A stretch of DNA of 64,000 nucleotides from Parabacteroides johnsonii DSM 18315 (GCF_025151045.1 NZ_CP102285.1:4340001-4404000); one strand, 5' to 3'. Counted from the stretch's first letter, positions 24,214 to 34,990 are shown. Numbers and translations are program-made. Notes: a model not told the origin generated them from the letters alone.

Positions 24214-25211
24214 AACGATATGTCCTTTTCCTGAAGATCGGGTTACTGGTCGGGCTATCTCTTTCAATTGCTTTTTTACTTTTGAAAGGGTTGTATTTTA
24301 CGGCTGTCATGTGTTTTATAATCTTGCTGGGAACTGCTTTTTCTCTTTATCAGGATCAGCGGAAAATGCTTCAGAGGATGGAGCATCTGATTGCTAACAT
24401 CCACTATGGAGATATGAATCTGTCTTTCCCTGTTCCTTCGACTGACGGACCGGAAGCCAACCTGACACGTGCCATGAATGAGGCACTTTCTGCTTTTCGG
24501 ACTCGTCTGTACAATATGGTAGTGGCGGAGGCAGAGACAGATGCCTGGCAAAAGCTGATCCGTGTCCTGACGCATGAGATCATGAATTCTATCGCCCCTA
24601 TCATTTCTCTGTCGGAGACGGTGACGGAGCGTGCGACCTCCAATGGCTTGAACGAACGGGATTACGGCATTATGTTGCAAGCTATGCAAACGATACACCG
24701 CCGGAGTAAAGGGTTATTGGACTTTGTCGAGAATTACCGGAAGCTGACCCGTATTCCGGCTCCGACACAGCAGTTGTTTCCGGTCTCCTCCCTTTTTGAC
24801 GATTTAAGGGGGTTGTATCCTGCCGGCGCTGTTTCATTCTCTTTCTCTGTCCGCCCGGTGGACTTGCGCATTTATGCTGATCGTGCCATGATTGAACAAG
24901 TGTTGATAAACCTGTTGAAAAATGCAGCCGAGGCATGTCAGGAACGTCTTTATCCTGAAGTCCGGGTGAATGCGTTCAGGCGTGAAGGAGTTCCGGTGAT
25001 TACGGTATCTGACAACGGATACGGTATTGTGCCGGAAGCGATGGATAAAGTGTTTGTTCCATTTTTTACGACCAAACAGGGTGGTTCGGGAATCGGTTTG
25101 AGTGTTTGTCGGCAGATCATGAACCGGCATGGCGGTAGTATTTCCGTTATTTCGGAAGAAGAGAAAGGGACTACTTTCACTTTACAATTTCCCCAGACAC
25201 GTGTATTGTAG
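24210..25211 (+). CDS. Sensor histidine kinase (two TM, no extracytoplasmic sensor)
   Basis: The protein has 333 residues. Two TM helices (about 7-25 and 29-46) are joined by only a few residues, so no periplasmic sensor is present and the stimulus is probably sensed in or at the membrane. A HAMP-like or linker region is followed by the H-box [20 protein letters not shown]-box [11 protein letters not shown]1 DNGYGI, F-box FVPFFTTK and G2 GSGIGLSV. The start overlaps the regulator's stop, so translation is coupled. It should phosphorylate the NtrC-type regulator. The last 35 bp overlap the 3' end of the convergent hybrid kinase gene. Confidence 0.93.
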   Translation: MKRYVLFLKIGLLVGLSLSIAFLLLKGLYFTAVMCFIILLGTAFSLYQDQRKMLQRMEHLIANIHYGDMNLSFPVPSTDGPEANLTRAMNEALSAFRTRLYNMVVAEAETDAWQKLIRVLTHEIMNSIAPIISLSETVTERATSNGLNERDYGIMLQAMQTIHRRSKGLLDFVENYRKLTRIPAPTQQLFPVSSLFDDLRGLYPAGAVSFSFSVRPVDLRIYADRAMIEQVLINLLKNAAEACQERLYPEVRVNAFRREGVPVITVSDNGYGIVPEAMDKVFVPFFTTKQGGSGIGLSVCRQIMNRHGGSISVISEEEKGTTFTLQFPQTRVL

Positions 25212-27561
25212 AGGAAAGATACTGGACGATGATCTTTTTCAATTCCGCTGGTTTGATCGGCTTGGCCGCATATCCGTTGAAGCCGCTTTGCCTTACCCGT
25301 TGTTCATCTTCTGCAAAAGCAAAAGCGGTTACGGCGATAATAGGGATGTCGGAGTCTTCTTTTCTGATTTCGGCAGTCGCTTCATATCCGTCCATGTCTG
25401 GCATCTTGAGATCCATTAGGATAAGATCCGGATGGTGCTCGTGATAAAGCCGGACGGCCTCGTTCCCATTGCGGGCATGCAATAGGTCATACTCTTTTAG
25501 GATCGCACGGATCAGTATGTAATTGCTTTCGTTGTCTTCCGCGATCAGCAGTGTCGCTTTTTTCGGATTCGTGTTGTTGATTACGGCCTCCTCGTGTACC
25601 GTTGTTTTTATCGACTGAATATTGATGCCATGAATGACGGTATCCGGTAAAGTGAACCAGAAAGTCGAACCTGTTCCCAATTCGGATTCCACACCGATCT
25701 CGCCGCCCAGCTTCTTGATGATCATCTGACAGATGGCAAGTCCCAGGCCTGTCCCCTGTGCAAAGCTGTTCAGTTTTACGAAACGGTTGAACACAAGATC
25801 TTTCTTCTCCGGTTCTATGCCACATCCTGTATCTTTGACGTAGAATAATAGTTTGTCGTCTTTATGCTCGTAACCGAACCGGATGCTTCCCTCTTTCGTA
25901 AACTTGATTGCGTTGTTGATGAAGTTTGTCATGACTTGTGCCAACCGGTTCTTGTCCGACATGATGATGCAATAAGGCAGTTTTTCGACAAAAGAAACCT
26001 GTACCCCTTCGGGGGCTTTCAAGCGGGAAGACTGCTCGATATCGGATAATAGGGCATTGATATCTATTTCGGAGTCGATAAATTCCAATGTGCCAGCTTC
26101 GATCTTCGCAACGTCCAGAATATCGTTGATTAGTTGCAGGAGCAATTCGTTGTTACTGCTGATGATATTGATATATTCATCCCGTTCCTCTTCGTTCTCC
26201 GCTATGGTCAGCAGGTTGGAGAAACCGACAATTGCATTTAGCGGCGTGCGGATCTCGTGGCTCATATTGGCCAGGAAAGCGGATTTCAAACGGTCGGATT
26301 CTTCTGCCTTGTCTTTGGCCTTTCTTAGTTCTATTTCGTCTTCTTTCTGTTTGTCGATTAGGATCAGTAATTTATTTTTCAGTTTGCTGGTGCGTAGGTA
26401 AAAGTAAAGTACCATGATCAGGAACAGTAACAACACGATTGACACCAACAACAGGATTTCAAATTTATATTGGACGAATAATCCTACCTCGGTATTGATA
26501 AACACGGAATGAGGGGGCAGTTCTTTTGTCGAGATACTTCGTTCTTTCAGTTTCTTGGCATCGAATGTATATACGTTCGGGATTGTTTCTGTGTCAAGTT
26601 CATCAGGGTGTTCCTTCAAAAGGTGGACAGCCTGGCGGGCCAGATCTTTTCCTATGGAGCGGTATTGGGGGATACAGCCCCCGATCGCCCAGTGTCCCAG
26701 ACCGATGGAAGTCAGTGAAAATGCAGGCACTTTGGGATTTGCCAGCATCATGGTGTAAGTCGCGTTGCCGACATAATATCCGTCGTTGACGTCTACACGC
26801 CAGGTTCCCAAAAGGATGATGCTTTGTGGGGGCAATTGCTTGATCTCCTCAATGATGTTATAGATATCGTTCTTACGCCCGTCCAGAGGGATGAAGTCTA
26901 TCCCATCTATTTTGCCGATTTCCTTTCTTACCAGGGCTTGAAGCGAAATACCTCCATAACTGTTGTCTGTGACAAGGGCTAAATGCTTGGTGCTCGGATA
27001 CAGTTTCCGGATCAGCTCTATATTGGCTTTGATATCATAGTTGTAGACAAATCCTGCCAGGTTCCTTTCCTTGTTTTTCAGGTCTTCTACGTTTACACTT
27101 TCGGGAGTCCATTCCGCTACATTTATATTACTGTCAGGCAGTAAAACGGCATTTCGGCTGACCATGCCGCAAAGTATCGGAATATTCTGGATTATGCTGT
27201 CATCTTGAGACAGATAGGAGGCCCATCCTTCCTGCCCGAGTATAACGATCAGGTTGGGGCTGCTTTCCCCCTGGTATTTGTTCAATAATTTACGCATTCT
27301 TTCCTTCCAGAGGGGAGCTTCGGGCAGGCTCTTGCAGTTCATGTTTTCGATTACGACAGGCGAGTTTCCCCCCTGTTTCTTGTACTCTTCCATGAACTCG
27401 GAGATATTTTGTGTCGTATTGCGGGTGTCGGGGTTGTAAGAACTTATGATCAGGATAGGATTATTTTCATCAGCATGAACCCGGCATGTGAAGAGCAGGC
27501 ATATGACAGTGAAAAAAAATAGCCATCTGTACTTTGTTTTGTAGTCTGATGATTTGCCCAT
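25177..27561 (-). CDS. Hybrid sensor histidine kinase with periplasmic binding-protein-like sensor
   Basis: The protein has 794 residues. It has a signal or TM segment near 12-30. A periplasmic domain (about 33-350) resembles ABC-type substrate-binding folds ([49 protein letters not shown]). A TM helix lies at about 365-388. HisKA has the H-box [14 protein letters not shown], HATPase has [15 protein letters not shown] and GTGLGLAI, and a C-terminal receiver has [13 protein letters not shown] and [12 protein letters not shown]. No DNA-binding domain is present, so the receiver either relays to another protein or tunes the kinase. The gene has its own -7 box upstream and is not in an operon with the NtrC pair. 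Confidence 0.92.
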   Translation of the reverse strand: MGKSSDYKTKYRWLFFFTVICLLFTCRVHADENNPILIISSYNPDTRNTTQNISEFMEEYKKQGGNSPVVIENMNCKSLPEAPLWKERMRKLLNKYQGESSPNLIVILGQEGWASYLSQDDSIIQNIPILCGMVSRNAVLLPDSNINVAEWTPESVNVEDLKNKERNLAGFVYNYDIKANIELIRKLYPSTKHLALVTDNSYGGISLQALVRKEIGKIDGIDFIPLDGRKNDIYNIIEEIKQLPPQSIILLGTWRVDVNDGYYVGNATYTMMLANPKVPAFSLTSIGLGHWAIGGCIPQYRSIGKDLARQAVHLLKEHPDELDTETIPNVYTFDAKKLKERSISTKELPPHSVFINTEVGLFVQYKFEILLLVSIVLLLFLIMVLYFYLRTSKLKNKLLILIDKQKEDEIELRKAKDKAEESDRLKSAFLANMSHEIRTPLNAIVGFSNLLTIAENEEERDEYINIISSNNELLLQLINDILDVAKIEAGTLEFIDSEIDINALLSDIEQSSRLKAPEGVQVSFVEKLPYCIIMSDKNRLAQVMTNFINNAIKFTKEGSIRFGYEHKDDKLLFYVKDTGCGIEPEKKDLVFNRFVKLNSFAQGTGLGLAICQMIIKKLGGEIGVESELGTGSTFWFTLPDTVIHGINIQSIKTTVHEEAVINNTNPKKATLLIAEDNESNYILIRAILKEYDLLHARNGNEAVRLYHEHHPDLILMDLKMPDMDGYEATAEIRKEDSDIPIIAVTAFAFAEDEQRVRQSGFNGYAAKPIKPAELKKIIVQYLSSTIHVSGEIVK

Positions 27562-27613
27562 TAAATAAATATTATTCTAAGCTCCAAAATAGATCCCTTT
27601 TGAATCCCGCATG

Positions 27614-27621
27614 CAAAAATA
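27614..27621 (-). promoter_or_regulatory. -7 promoter box for the hybrid kinase
   Basis: The minus strand reads TATTTTTG, matching TAnnTTTG, about 53 bp before the ATG at 27561. It lies between the TonB-receptor stop codon and the kinase start. Confidence 0.5.
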
Positions 27622-27660
27622 GGAATTATTTGGTATAAGCTTGCATAAATCAATACTTTT

Positions 27661-30051
27661 CTAAAATTCGATCATAAGTCCTATACTGGGCAATAAAGTC
27701 CCGGTACGGCGTTCTACGGGTTTTAATTCATAGCGTTGTTGGTCGAGGGGTGCTTCTGGGTTTAGGACTTTACCTGTTTTGATATACACATCCTGTTCTT
27801 TATATTTGGAATTCAAGATGTTCTGTATGTCAATATAAGCACCCAACATGAACTTTTTCAGATAGAAGGTCTTGTCTATCCGGATATCCAATTGCGTGAA
27901 AGGCTTTAACCGTTCGCTGTTGAAGCGGCTGTAATCGTAATAGAGGCTACCGCTGGCGTCCCAGGCTTCGACCAGACTACTTTTTTCAACATCGTAAGGG
28001 GTATAAGGTGCACCGCCTACAACTCTTAATTTAGCTCCGATATCCCAGTTTTTTGGCAGTGCGTAGGTTCCGCTGAATGTAAAGAGGTGGCGGTTGTCCC
28101 AAGCTGACGGAATGTATTTTCCGCTTCCGCGTCCATCCTTGAATTCGCTTCGGACGTAGGTGTAGGAAGCGATAAAGGTCAGCCCTTTATAATTATACCA
28201 CCGTCCGGTAAGTTCGAGGCCGTATGCTCTTCCTGTGGCGGTCGAGCTGACCGCTTCGTTTCCTAAAACCCCGTAGTCCGTACCTTTAGAGGCGAGTGGA
28301 ATGCTATCGACTAATGACATCGGGTATTGGTCGTACTTCTTGTAAAAACCTTCTGCCGAGAATTTCAGATATGAGGAAGGGCGATACTCCAGTCCGAGTC
28401 CCGTCTGGTCGCTCCGGATATAAGTCAGGCGGTTGGCCTTATTCAGATAGTTGCCTTGATTGTCTTTGAATCCGAGGACTGTATAAGGAGGCAATTCGTA
28501 ATATCTGCCGATGTTTCCGTTCAGATAAACCGCTCCAAACAAACGGTAGGAAAGGGAAAGGCGGGGTGAGAGCTGATCCAGGAGATTGTTCATCTCCGGC
28601 GAATAGTCGTTGGCATCTGCCCGTACTCCTAAAGATGCGGTGAAACGCTCGTTATCGCTTTCGTATATGGCTGTGGCATAAAGCCCCCATTTCAAAAGTC
28701 CGAGATCCGTGTGATAGTTGATCACTTTGGGAGTCGTGGTGAACTGTTTCTGGTATGTATGATTGGTGTAGGTCGCATATTCGAGGTTTCCGCCGACATT
28801 CAGCCGGAAGAAAGGAAAACGGAATATATTCTCACTGCGCAGTTTGTTTTCGATTTCGTCCGAACGGTAATTGAGAGTCAGGTTTTCTTCCGAACTTTCG
28901 TCATTGTCTTTGTATTTGATATTCCGGTTGTTTAGCTGGCTCCGGCTGATAATCAGTGAATAAATGTTTTTGCCGGAGTAATGTTTGTAAACTGCTCCCA
29001 AGGTGTATGTTTTTTGCTTGACTACTGGCAGGTAGGCTAAGATATATTGGTTCTTTTCACTCATATCTTCCATGCCGGTGTTGAGTTTCATGTCGTCTAT
29101 GGCTCCCAGTCCCAGGATCGTCAGTTCGTTTTTCCGGTCGAATGTATGTTTCACTTTGAATTGTGCGTCAGTGAAGGTCGGCAGGAAAGGTAATCCGATC
29201 ATATCGAAAAGGAACTGAAGGTATGAACGGCGAATAGACACCTGGTAAGTTGTCTTCTTGCCGGCCGGTCCGTTGACAGAGAATCCGATGTCCGAAGCTC
29301 CTATCACTCCCCGCAAGGAGAATTTTTCTTTGTTGCCGTCCTGTAGCTTGAAATCAAGAACCGAGCTAAGGGCGTTTCCACGCGCGGCAGGATAGGCGGC
29401 AGAATAGAAATTGACTTCGCGTATGAAATCCGGATTAATGATCCCGACAGGACCTCCGGAAGCTCCCTGCGTGGAAAAGTGGTTGATGTTCGGTATTTCT
29501 ACGCCATCAAGAAAGAAACGGTTCTCAGACGGGCCTCCGCCTCTGACCATCAAGTCGTTTCGGAAAGCGGCCGTAGATGCTACACCAGGAAAAGATTGTA
29601 CGACCCGGGATATGTCCCGGTTTCCTCCGGCACTTTTCTCGATCTCTTTGAATCCGATAACGCGCAGTCCGAGCGGACTTTCTGCCGTCTTGCGGAAAGG
29701 CGAGGCAACGATGCTTACTTCTTGCAGACTTTCACTGCTTTCTTCCAGTTCGATCGGAAAAAATAGATCCTTGTTGGAAATCCTGAATTCAGCCGTGACT
29801 GTTGGTTTATAACCAATGAAGGAGGCTTGTAGGCGATAGCTTCCGGGAGAGACTCCGGTGATCTCGAATTGGCCGATCGAATCAGTGACAGTCCCTTCTA
29901 TCGTATTCCATATGACAACATTGGCGAAACTCACCGGTTCGCCGTTGGTGGCATCCTTTACGATACCTTTTATGGAATATGTTTGTTGGGCCCGTATCAT
30001 TTGTAAACCCGTAAACAGCAAGAGTAAAAGAAAGATAAATTTCTTGGCCAT
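27661..30051 (-). CDS. TonB-dependent outer-membrane receptor
   Basis: The protein has 796 residues. The signal peptide (KFIFLLLLLFTGLQMIRAQQ) is followed by a carboxypeptidase-regulatory-like domain (about 24-105: GIVKDATNGEPVSFANVVIW, GSYRLQASFIGY). A plug domain follows (about 115-225: NRDISRVVQSFPGVAS, NDLMVRGGGPSENRFFLDGV), then a 22-strand-type barrel ending in GLMIEF. No SusD-like lipoprotein adjoins, so it is not a classical Sus pair. The ligand could be a metal complex, vitamin or peptide and cannot be inferred. It shares a divergent promoter region with mnmD. Confidence 0.9.
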   Translation of the reverse strand: MAKKFIFLLLLLFTGLQMIRAQQTYSIKGIVKDATNGEPVSFANVVIWNTIEGTVTDSIGQFEITGVSPGSYRLQASFIGYKPTVTAEFRISNKDLFFPIELEESSESLQEVSIVASPFRKTAESPLGLRVIGFKEIEKSAGGNRDISRVVQSFPGVASTAAFRNDLMVRGGGPSENRFFLDGVEIPNINHFSTQGASGGPVGIINPDFIREVNFYSAAYPAARGNALSSVLDFKLQDGNKEKFSLRGVIGASDIGFSVNGPAGKKTTYQVSIRRSYLQFLFDMIGLPFLPTFTDAQFKVKHTFDRKNELTILGLGAIDDMKLNTGMEDMSEKNQYILAYLPVVKQKTYTLGAVYKHYSGKNIYSLIISRSQLNNRNIKYKDNDESSEENLTLNYRSDEIENKLRSENIFRFPFFRLNVGGNLEYATYTNHTYQKQFTTTPKVINYHTDLGLLKWGLYATAIYESDNERFTASLGVRADANDYSPEMNNLLDQLSPRLSLSYRLFGAVYLNGNIGRYYELPPYTVLGFKDNQGNYLNKANRLTYIRSDQTGLGLEYRPSSYLKFSAEGFYKKYDQYPMSLVDSIPLASKGTDYGVLGNEAVSSTATGRAYGLELTGRWYNYKGLTFIASYTYVRSEFKDGRGSGKYIPSAWDNRHLFTFSGTYALPKNWDIGAKLRVVGGAPYTPYDVEKSSLVEAWDASGSLYYDYSRFNSERLKPFTQLDIRIDKTFYLKKFMLGAYIDIQNILNSKYKEQDVYIKTGKVLNPEAPLDQQRYELKPVERRTGTLLPSIGLMIEF

Positions 30052-30072
30052 CCTCGATTCTTGTTATGGGTA

Positions 30073-30080
30073 CAAAGGTA
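30073..30080 (-). promoter_or_regulatory. -7 promoter box for the TonB receptor
   Basis: The minus strand reads TACCTTTG, 22 bp before the receptor ATG. Confidence 0.6.
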
Positions 30081-30103
30081 TATAAAAACCGGGATTAAAA
30101 ACT

Positions 30104-30111
30104 TACCTTTG
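30104..30111 (+). promoter_or_regulatory. -7 promoter box for mnmD
   Basis: TACCTTTG lies 20 bp before the mnmD ATG and is divergent from the TonB-receptor promoter. Confidence 0.6.
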
Positions 30112-30131
30112 CAGGCATATTATAGAAATAT

Positions 30132-30812
30132 ATGCAGAACACAACGAATCATATCAAACGGGAATTACAACTGACGGCGGATGGTAGCCATACGCTTTTT
30201 ATCCCAGAAATGGACGAACACTACCATTCTGTGAATGGCGCCGTACAGGAGTCATGCCATGTCTTTATCGAAGCCGGGTTGCACCATCTGGAACGGGGGG
30301 AAATCACCATTCTGGAAATAGGTTTCGGTACCGGACTTAATGCCTTTCTGACTTTGTTGGATGCTGAGGCCTGTCAACGGAAAATACATTACTGTTCGAT
30401 TGAGCTTTATCCGCTTGGTACAGACGTGATCGAGAGCCTGAATTACGGAGAAATGCTCTGTGCCGGACGAAAGGATGTTTTCCATGCTCTGCATCAGGCG
30501 GAATGGAATGTTGCAGTCCAGGTTACGGAGTTCTTTGAACTGCATAAAATACAAGGAGACAGTAATACGTGTGCTTTGCCGGATCGAATCGACCTGATCT
30601 ATTTCGATGCGTTTGCCCCTGATAAGCAGCCGGAGATGTGGAATCAGGAAATCTTCAACCGGTTGTATACCCATACGACCGAAGGTGGTGTTTTGGTGAC
30701 CTATTGTGCGAAAGGTGTCGTCAGGCGTATGATGAAAGAAGCCGGATATTCTGTTGAAAGAATACCCGGCCCCCCTGGAAAGCGCGAAATGCTTCGTGCT
30801 ATTAAATTATAA
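30132..30812 (+). CDS. mnmD: tRNA 5-methylaminomethyl-2-thiouridine-forming methyltransferase MnmD
   Basis: The protein has 226 residues, the length of stand-alone MnmD; the MnmC FAD domain is absent. The SAM site is ILEIGFGTGLNAFLTLLDAE. The catalytic-region motif is LIYFDAFAPDKQPEMWNQEI, with GGVLVTYCAKGVVRRMMKEA and the C-terminal GPPGKREMLRA following. It methylates nm5s2U34 in tRNAs for Lys, Glu and Gln. The gene is monocistronic from its own -7 box. Its 3' end overlaps trxA by 6 bp in convergent orientation. Confidence 0.92.
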   Translation: MQNTTNHIKRELQLTADGSHTLFIPEMDEHYHSVNGAVQESCHVFIEAGLHHLERGEITILEIGFGTGLNAFLTLLDAEACQRKIHYCSIELYPLGTDVIESLNYGEMLCAGRKDVFHALHQAEWNVAVQVTEFFELHKIQGDSNTCALPDRIDLIYFDAFAPDKQPEMWNQEIFNRLYTHTTEGGVLVTYCAKGVVRRMMKEAGYSVERIPGPPGKREMLRAIKL

Positions 30813-31121
30813 AAGAGCTTCGATTTTAGATACGAATGTAGTTTTAGGAGCAGCACCTACCTGTTTGTCCACTACCTTTCCGTCTTTGAAGAAAAGAACG
30901 GTCGGGATGTTGCGGATACCAAATTGTGCAACCACGTCGTTGTTGTTGTCTACATCCATTTTGCCGATAGTAACACGGCCTTCATATTCGGTAGCCAGTT
31001 CATCGATGATCGGGCCGACCATGCGGCAAGGGCCACACCATTCTGCCCAGAAGTCAAGGACCATAGGCTTACCAGAGTTTACCAACTCTTCAAAATTTGC
31101 ATCTGTAATTTGTAGTGCCAT
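30807..31121 (-). CDS. trxA: Thioredoxin
   Basis: The protein has 104 residues, the standard size. It has the active site WAEWCGPCRMVGP, the buried Asp (VLDFW) and the cis-Pro loop IRNIPTVLFF. It is cytoplasmic, has no signal peptide and is the general disulfide reductant. It lies downstream of dnaE but has its own promoter with both boxes in the 68-bp gap. Confidence 0.96.
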   Translation of the reverse strand: MALQITDANFEELVNSGKPMVLDFWAEWCGPCRMVGPIIDELATEYEGRVTIGKMDVDNNNDVVAQFGIRNIPTVLFFKDGKVVDKQVGAAPKTTFVSKIEALL

Positions 31122-31156
31122 ATCTTTAATTATGAATTATATATTCGAATTTTGTG

Positions 31157-31187
31157 CAAAAGTACAAATTCTTTTATACCGTACAAA
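31157..31187 (-). promoter_or_regulatory. trxA promoter (-33 TTTG, 19 bp, -7 TACTTTTG)
   Basis: On the minus strand, TTTG (31187-31184) is followed by a 19-bp spacer and TACTTTTG (31164-31157). This is a full match to the Bacteroidota sigma-A promoter, ending 35 bp before the trxA ATG. Confidence 0.78.
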
Positions 31188-31189
31188 TA

Positions 31190-34100
31190 CTACCCATTAA
31201 TTTTAAAATCCATATTATCGTTCGTTTGCAAGAATTCGACCAGGTTGCGTGTGACATTGAGCCGTATGTTTTGTGAGAAAAAATTCTGTATGATATTATG
31301 TTCACCGTCAACCACCTTGAAGTATAACAGACTCTGGCCCGGATTGTTTTTAATCAGGGTAGACAGTTCGTTTATGGTAGGTTCGTCCAAATCGTGGATC
31401 GGGACCGTGATGCTGATCTTTTCGATCAGACGGTCCTTCTCTTCCTGTAGTAGCTGGATGGCTCCGATAGATAAGCTAAGGCGACCTGAATTGTAGCGGT
31501 CTTCCACACGCGCCTTGATCAGCAGGTACATACCGCGTTTGCCGAATTTGCTGTAATCGACGTAATCTTTACCGAACAACGCTATTTCTCCGCTACCGGT
31601 AAAATCTTCTATCTTGATAATGCCGTAAGGATTCCCTTTCTTGGTCATCCCTTCGCGGAAGTCCGTAACGATACCGCCGAACAGCAAATCTTTACCCACC
31701 AGGTTTTCCTTATCGTTTATTTCCGCCATGCCGGTATTACATACATATGTCAGTATAATACGGTATTCATCCAAAGGATGGGCGGAAAGATAGATGCCGA
31801 CCAGTTCTTTTTCCTTATTTAGGCGTTCGAGGTCGCTCCAACGTTCACATTTGGGAATCTCCGGTTTGGCGATGGCGATAAAAGCATCTCCTCCGAACAG
31901 GGAATTGGTTGCCGTGCTCTTGTCCGTCTGGAACTTATTGCCATAGCGGACCAGCGTTTCGAGGAATATTTCTCCTTTTCCGGTTTCGGCAAAGAACTGT
32001 TCCCGCTGAATGCCGAAGTTGTCGAAAGCACCGGCCAATGCCAACGATTCGATATTTTTCTTGTTGCAGGCAGTCAGGCTGACACGTTCCACGAAATCAA
32101 AGATATCTTTATACGGACCGTTCTTTCTCCGTTCTTCAATGATATTTTGTACGGCAGCTTCACCAACACCCTTCACGGCACCCAGGCCGAAACGGATGTT
32201 CTTGTTCTTGTCCACACTGAACTTCAGGATCGATTCGTTCACATCCGGTCCAAGAACCTGGATGCCCATTGCCTTACATTCGTCCATGAATTTTGTGATA
32301 TCCACAATGTTCGACAAACTTCGGCTCAGGACGGCAGCCATATACTCGGACGGATAGTTTGCTTTCAGAAAAGCCGTCTGATAGGCTACCCATGAGTAGC
32401 AGGTGGCATGACTCTTGTTGAAGGCGTATGAGGCGAATTTTTCCCAGTCGGACCATATCTTCTGCAAAGTTTCTTCCTTGTAACCGTTCGTCTTTCCACC
32501 CGCCATGAATTTAGATTTCAGGTGGTTCATCTTCTCGATCAACTTCTTACCCATTGCCTTACGGAGGGCGTCACTTTCGCCGCGGGTGAAGTTCGCTAAC
32601 AGACGTGACAAAAGCATGACCTGTTCTTGGTAGACGGTGATACCATATGTGTCTTTCAGATACCGCTCCATGACGGGAATATCGTACTTGATTTCCTCTT
32701 TTCCCTGTTTGCGGGCGATGAAAGAAGGGATATAATCCATTGGTCCCGGACGGTACAGGGCGTTCATCGCAATCAAGTCTTCGAACTTGGACGGCTGCAA
32801 CTCTTTCAGATACTTTTGCATACCGGCAGATTCAAACTGGAATGTACCTGTAGTCTTTCCGTCGCAATACAGTTTGTAGGTTGCCGGATCTTCCAGGCTG
32901 ATATGGTCGATATCCAGTTCATGGCCCGTTGTCAGCCGGATGTTTTCGATCGCTTCTTTAATGATGGACAGTGTTTTCAGCCCTAAGAAGTCCATCTTGA
33001 TCAAACCGGTTTCTTCGATCACCGAACCTTCATATTGGGTGACGAGCATTTCTTCTCCGGTATCTTTGTCCTTGGCTGTACTGACAGGTACGACGTCCGA
33101 TATATCGTAACGTCCGATGATGACGCCGCAGGCATGTACACCTGTGTTGCGCACGTTACCTTCCAGCATTTGAGCATATTTCAAGGTATCGCGTGCCAGC
33201 GGATCGTTTCCGGTAGCCGCCTCTTTCAGTTCCGGCACATAGTTGATCGCATCTTTCAGCTTAAACTTCTTCATATCCGGTATCTTGTCCGGAACGAGTT
33301 TTGCGAGGCGGTTCGATTCGGCAAGAGGAAGCTTCTGTACACGTGCGACATCTTTGATAGCCGACTTGGTTGCCATCGTGCCGTACGTGATGATATGAGC
33401 CACACGTTCGGCTCCGTATTTTTCCGTTACCCAGCGAAGCACTTCCCCACGACCGTCATCGTCGAAGTCGGTATCGATATCGGGGAGGGAAATTCGGTCC
33501 GGATTCAGGAAACGCTCGAACAGCAAGTCGTATTTGATCGGGTCGATACGGGTGATCCCCAGGCAGTAGGCAACAGCCGAACCTGCTGCCGATCCACGGC
33601 CGGGGCCGACCGAAACACCCAATTCTTCGCGAGCGGCACGGATAAAGTCTTGCACGATCAAGAAGTAACCGGGGAAACCCATCGTCTTCATGATATGCAA
33701 CTCGAAGTTCAACCGCTCCTTGACTTCGTCGTTCAGTTCATCTCCGTAACAAATTTTAGCTCCGTCGTAGGTGATCTTTTTCAGATAGTCAGCTTCCAGT
33801 TTGATACGGTATAGCTTTTCGTAACCGCCTAATTTCTTTATTTTGTCGTGTGCGGCCTCTTCACTCAGGACAACATTCCCGTTTTCATCACGGGTGAATT
33901 CGTCGAACAAGTCCTGTTCGGTGAATTTCCGGCGATATCCTTCTTCCGTTCCGAAATCTTCCGGGATGGCGAAGGTTGGCATGATAGGACCGTGGTCGAT
34001 GGAGTAGAATTCCACCTTGTCGGCTATCTCCAGCGTGTTGCTGAGGGCTTCAGGAATATCAGAAAAGAGGGTATTCATCTCAGCCGTCGTCTTCATCCAT

Positions 34101-34990
34101 TCCTGTTTGGTGTAACGCATACGGTTCGGGTCGTCCAGGTCTTTACCCGTACTGAGGCAGATCAGGCGGTCATGTGCTTCCGCGTCTTCTGCGTTGACAA
34201 AGTGAACGTCATTGGTCGCGATTACCTTGATATCGTGTTTACGCGCCAGTTCCAAAATCACCTTGTTGGCTGTTACCTGGTGAGGGTATACATCTTGTGC
34301 GGCGTTCGGATCATGTGTTTCATGCCGCTGTATTTCCAGGTAGTAATCTTCTCCGAACAGGTTCTTGAACCAAAGAACCGATTCTTCGGCCTTGTCCATC
34401 CGTCCGTTCAGGATATGCTGTGGAATTTCCCCACCGATACAGGCGGAGCATATGATCAGGTCTTCGTGATATTTTTCCAGCAACTCCTTGTCGATACGCG
34501 GACGTCCGTAAAAACCTTCCGTCCAGGACAAAGAAACCATCTTGATCAGATTCTTGTAGCCGTTTAGGTTCTTAGCCAACACGATCAAGTGCCATCCGCT
34601 TCGGTCGTTCTGCGAAGCGAGCTTGCTATGCCGTCCGTTACGGGCGCAATAACACTCGCAACCGAAGATCGGCTTGAATATTTTTTTCTTCTCTTCTTCG
34701 ATTTTTGCAGGTATTTCTTCAAGACGGGCCTGCTCTTCGGAGGTCAGTTCCGTTTTACTTTTCAGTTCTTTCAACTCTTTCTCATAATCCTTGATAGCTC
34801 CTAACGGTTTGCCGTTTTTCTTGGATACCTTGTTGAAGAACTCTTTTATTCCGAACATCACACCGTGGTCGGTGACGGCAATCGCCGGCATACCATCCTT
34901 TTGTGCTTTGTCAATCAAAGCGTCGATCGATGCTTGTCCGTCCAGCAGTGAATACTGGGTATGTACGTGCAGATGTATAAACGGTTCCAT
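31190..34990 (-). CDS. dnaE: DNA polymerase III subunit alpha
   Basis: The protein has 1266 residues. The N-terminal PHP domain opens FIHLHVHTQYSLLDGQASID and has TDHGVMFG. The C-family polymerase palm shows GPGRGSAAGSAVAYCLGIT and the catalytic aspartates in LPDIDTDFDDDGRGEVL. Fingers include FQFESAGMQKYLKEL and YRPGPMDYIPSF. Next come the helix-hairpin-helix region (KGVGEAAVQNIIEERR) and an OB fold near the C-terminus (GGIVTDFREGMTKKGNPYG). It is the replicative polymerase, with about 100 residues more than E. coli DnaE, partly in a charged PHP insertion near residues 65-100. The start is fixed by the HVHTQYS motif. Confidence 0.96.
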   Translation of the reverse strand: MEPFIHLHVHTQYSLLDGQASIDALIDKAQKDGMPAIAVTDHGVMFGIKEFFNKVSKKNGKPLGAIKDYEKELKELKSKTELTSEEQARLEEIPAKIEEEKKKIFKPIFGCECYCARNGRHSKLASQNDRSGWHLIVLAKNLNGYKNLIKMVSLSWTEGFYGRPRIDKELLEKYHEDLIICSACIGGEIPQHILNGRMDKAEESVLWFKNLFGEDYYLEIQRHETHDPNAAQDVYPHQVTANKVILELARKHDIKVIATNDVHFVNAEDAEAHDRLICLSTGKDLDDPNRMRYTKQEWMKTTAEMNTLFSDIPEALSNTLEIADKVEFYSIDHGPIMPTFAIPEDFGTEEGYRRKFTEQDLFDEFTRDENGNVVLSEEAAHDKIKKLGGYEKLYRIKLEADYLKKITYDGAKICYGDELNDEVKERLNFELHIMKTMGFPGYFLIVQDFIRAAREELGVSVGPGRGSAAGSAVAYCLGITRIDPIKYDLLFERFLNPDRISLPDIDTDFDDDGRGEVLRWVTEKYGAERVAHIITYGTMATKSAIKDVARVQKLPLAESNRLAKLVPDKIPDMKKFKLKDAINYVPELKEAATGNDPLARDTLKYAQMLEGNVRNTGVHACGVIIGRYDISDVVPVSTAKDKDTGEEMLVTQYEGSVIEETGLIKMDFLGLKTLSIIKEAIENIRLTTGHELDIDHISLEDPATYKLYCDGKTTGTFQFESAGMQKYLKELQPSKFEDLIAMNALYRPGPMDYIPSFIARKQGKEEIKYDIPVMERYLKDTYGITVYQEQVMLLSRLLANFTRGESDALRKAMGKKLIEKMNHLKSKFMAGGKTNGYKEETLQKIWSDWEKFASYAFNKSHATCYSWVAYQTAFLKANYPSEYMAAVLSRSLSNIVDITKFMDECKAMGIQVLGPDVNESILKFSVDKNKNIRFGLGAVKGVGEAAVQNIIEERRKNGPYKDIFDFVERVSLTACNKKNIESLALAGAFDNFGIQREQFFAETGKGEIFLETLVRYGNKFQTDKSTATNSLFGGDAFIAIAKPEIPKCERWSDLERLNKEKELVGIYLSAHPLDEYRIILTYVCNTGMAEINDKENLVGKDLLFGGIVTDFREGMTKKGNPYGIIKIEDFTGSGEIALFGKDYVDYSKFGKRGMYLLIKARVEDRYNSGRLSLSIGAIQLLQEEKDRLIEKISITVPIHDLDEPTINELSTLIKNNPGQSLLYFKVVDGEHNIIQNFFSQNIRLNVTRNLVEFLQTNDNMDFKING

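Noticed and set aside
27661-30051. TonB receptor as part of a SusC/SusD glycan-uptake locus
   Set aside because: There is no SusD-like lipoprotein or glycosidase nearby, and the length is shorter than SusC proteins.
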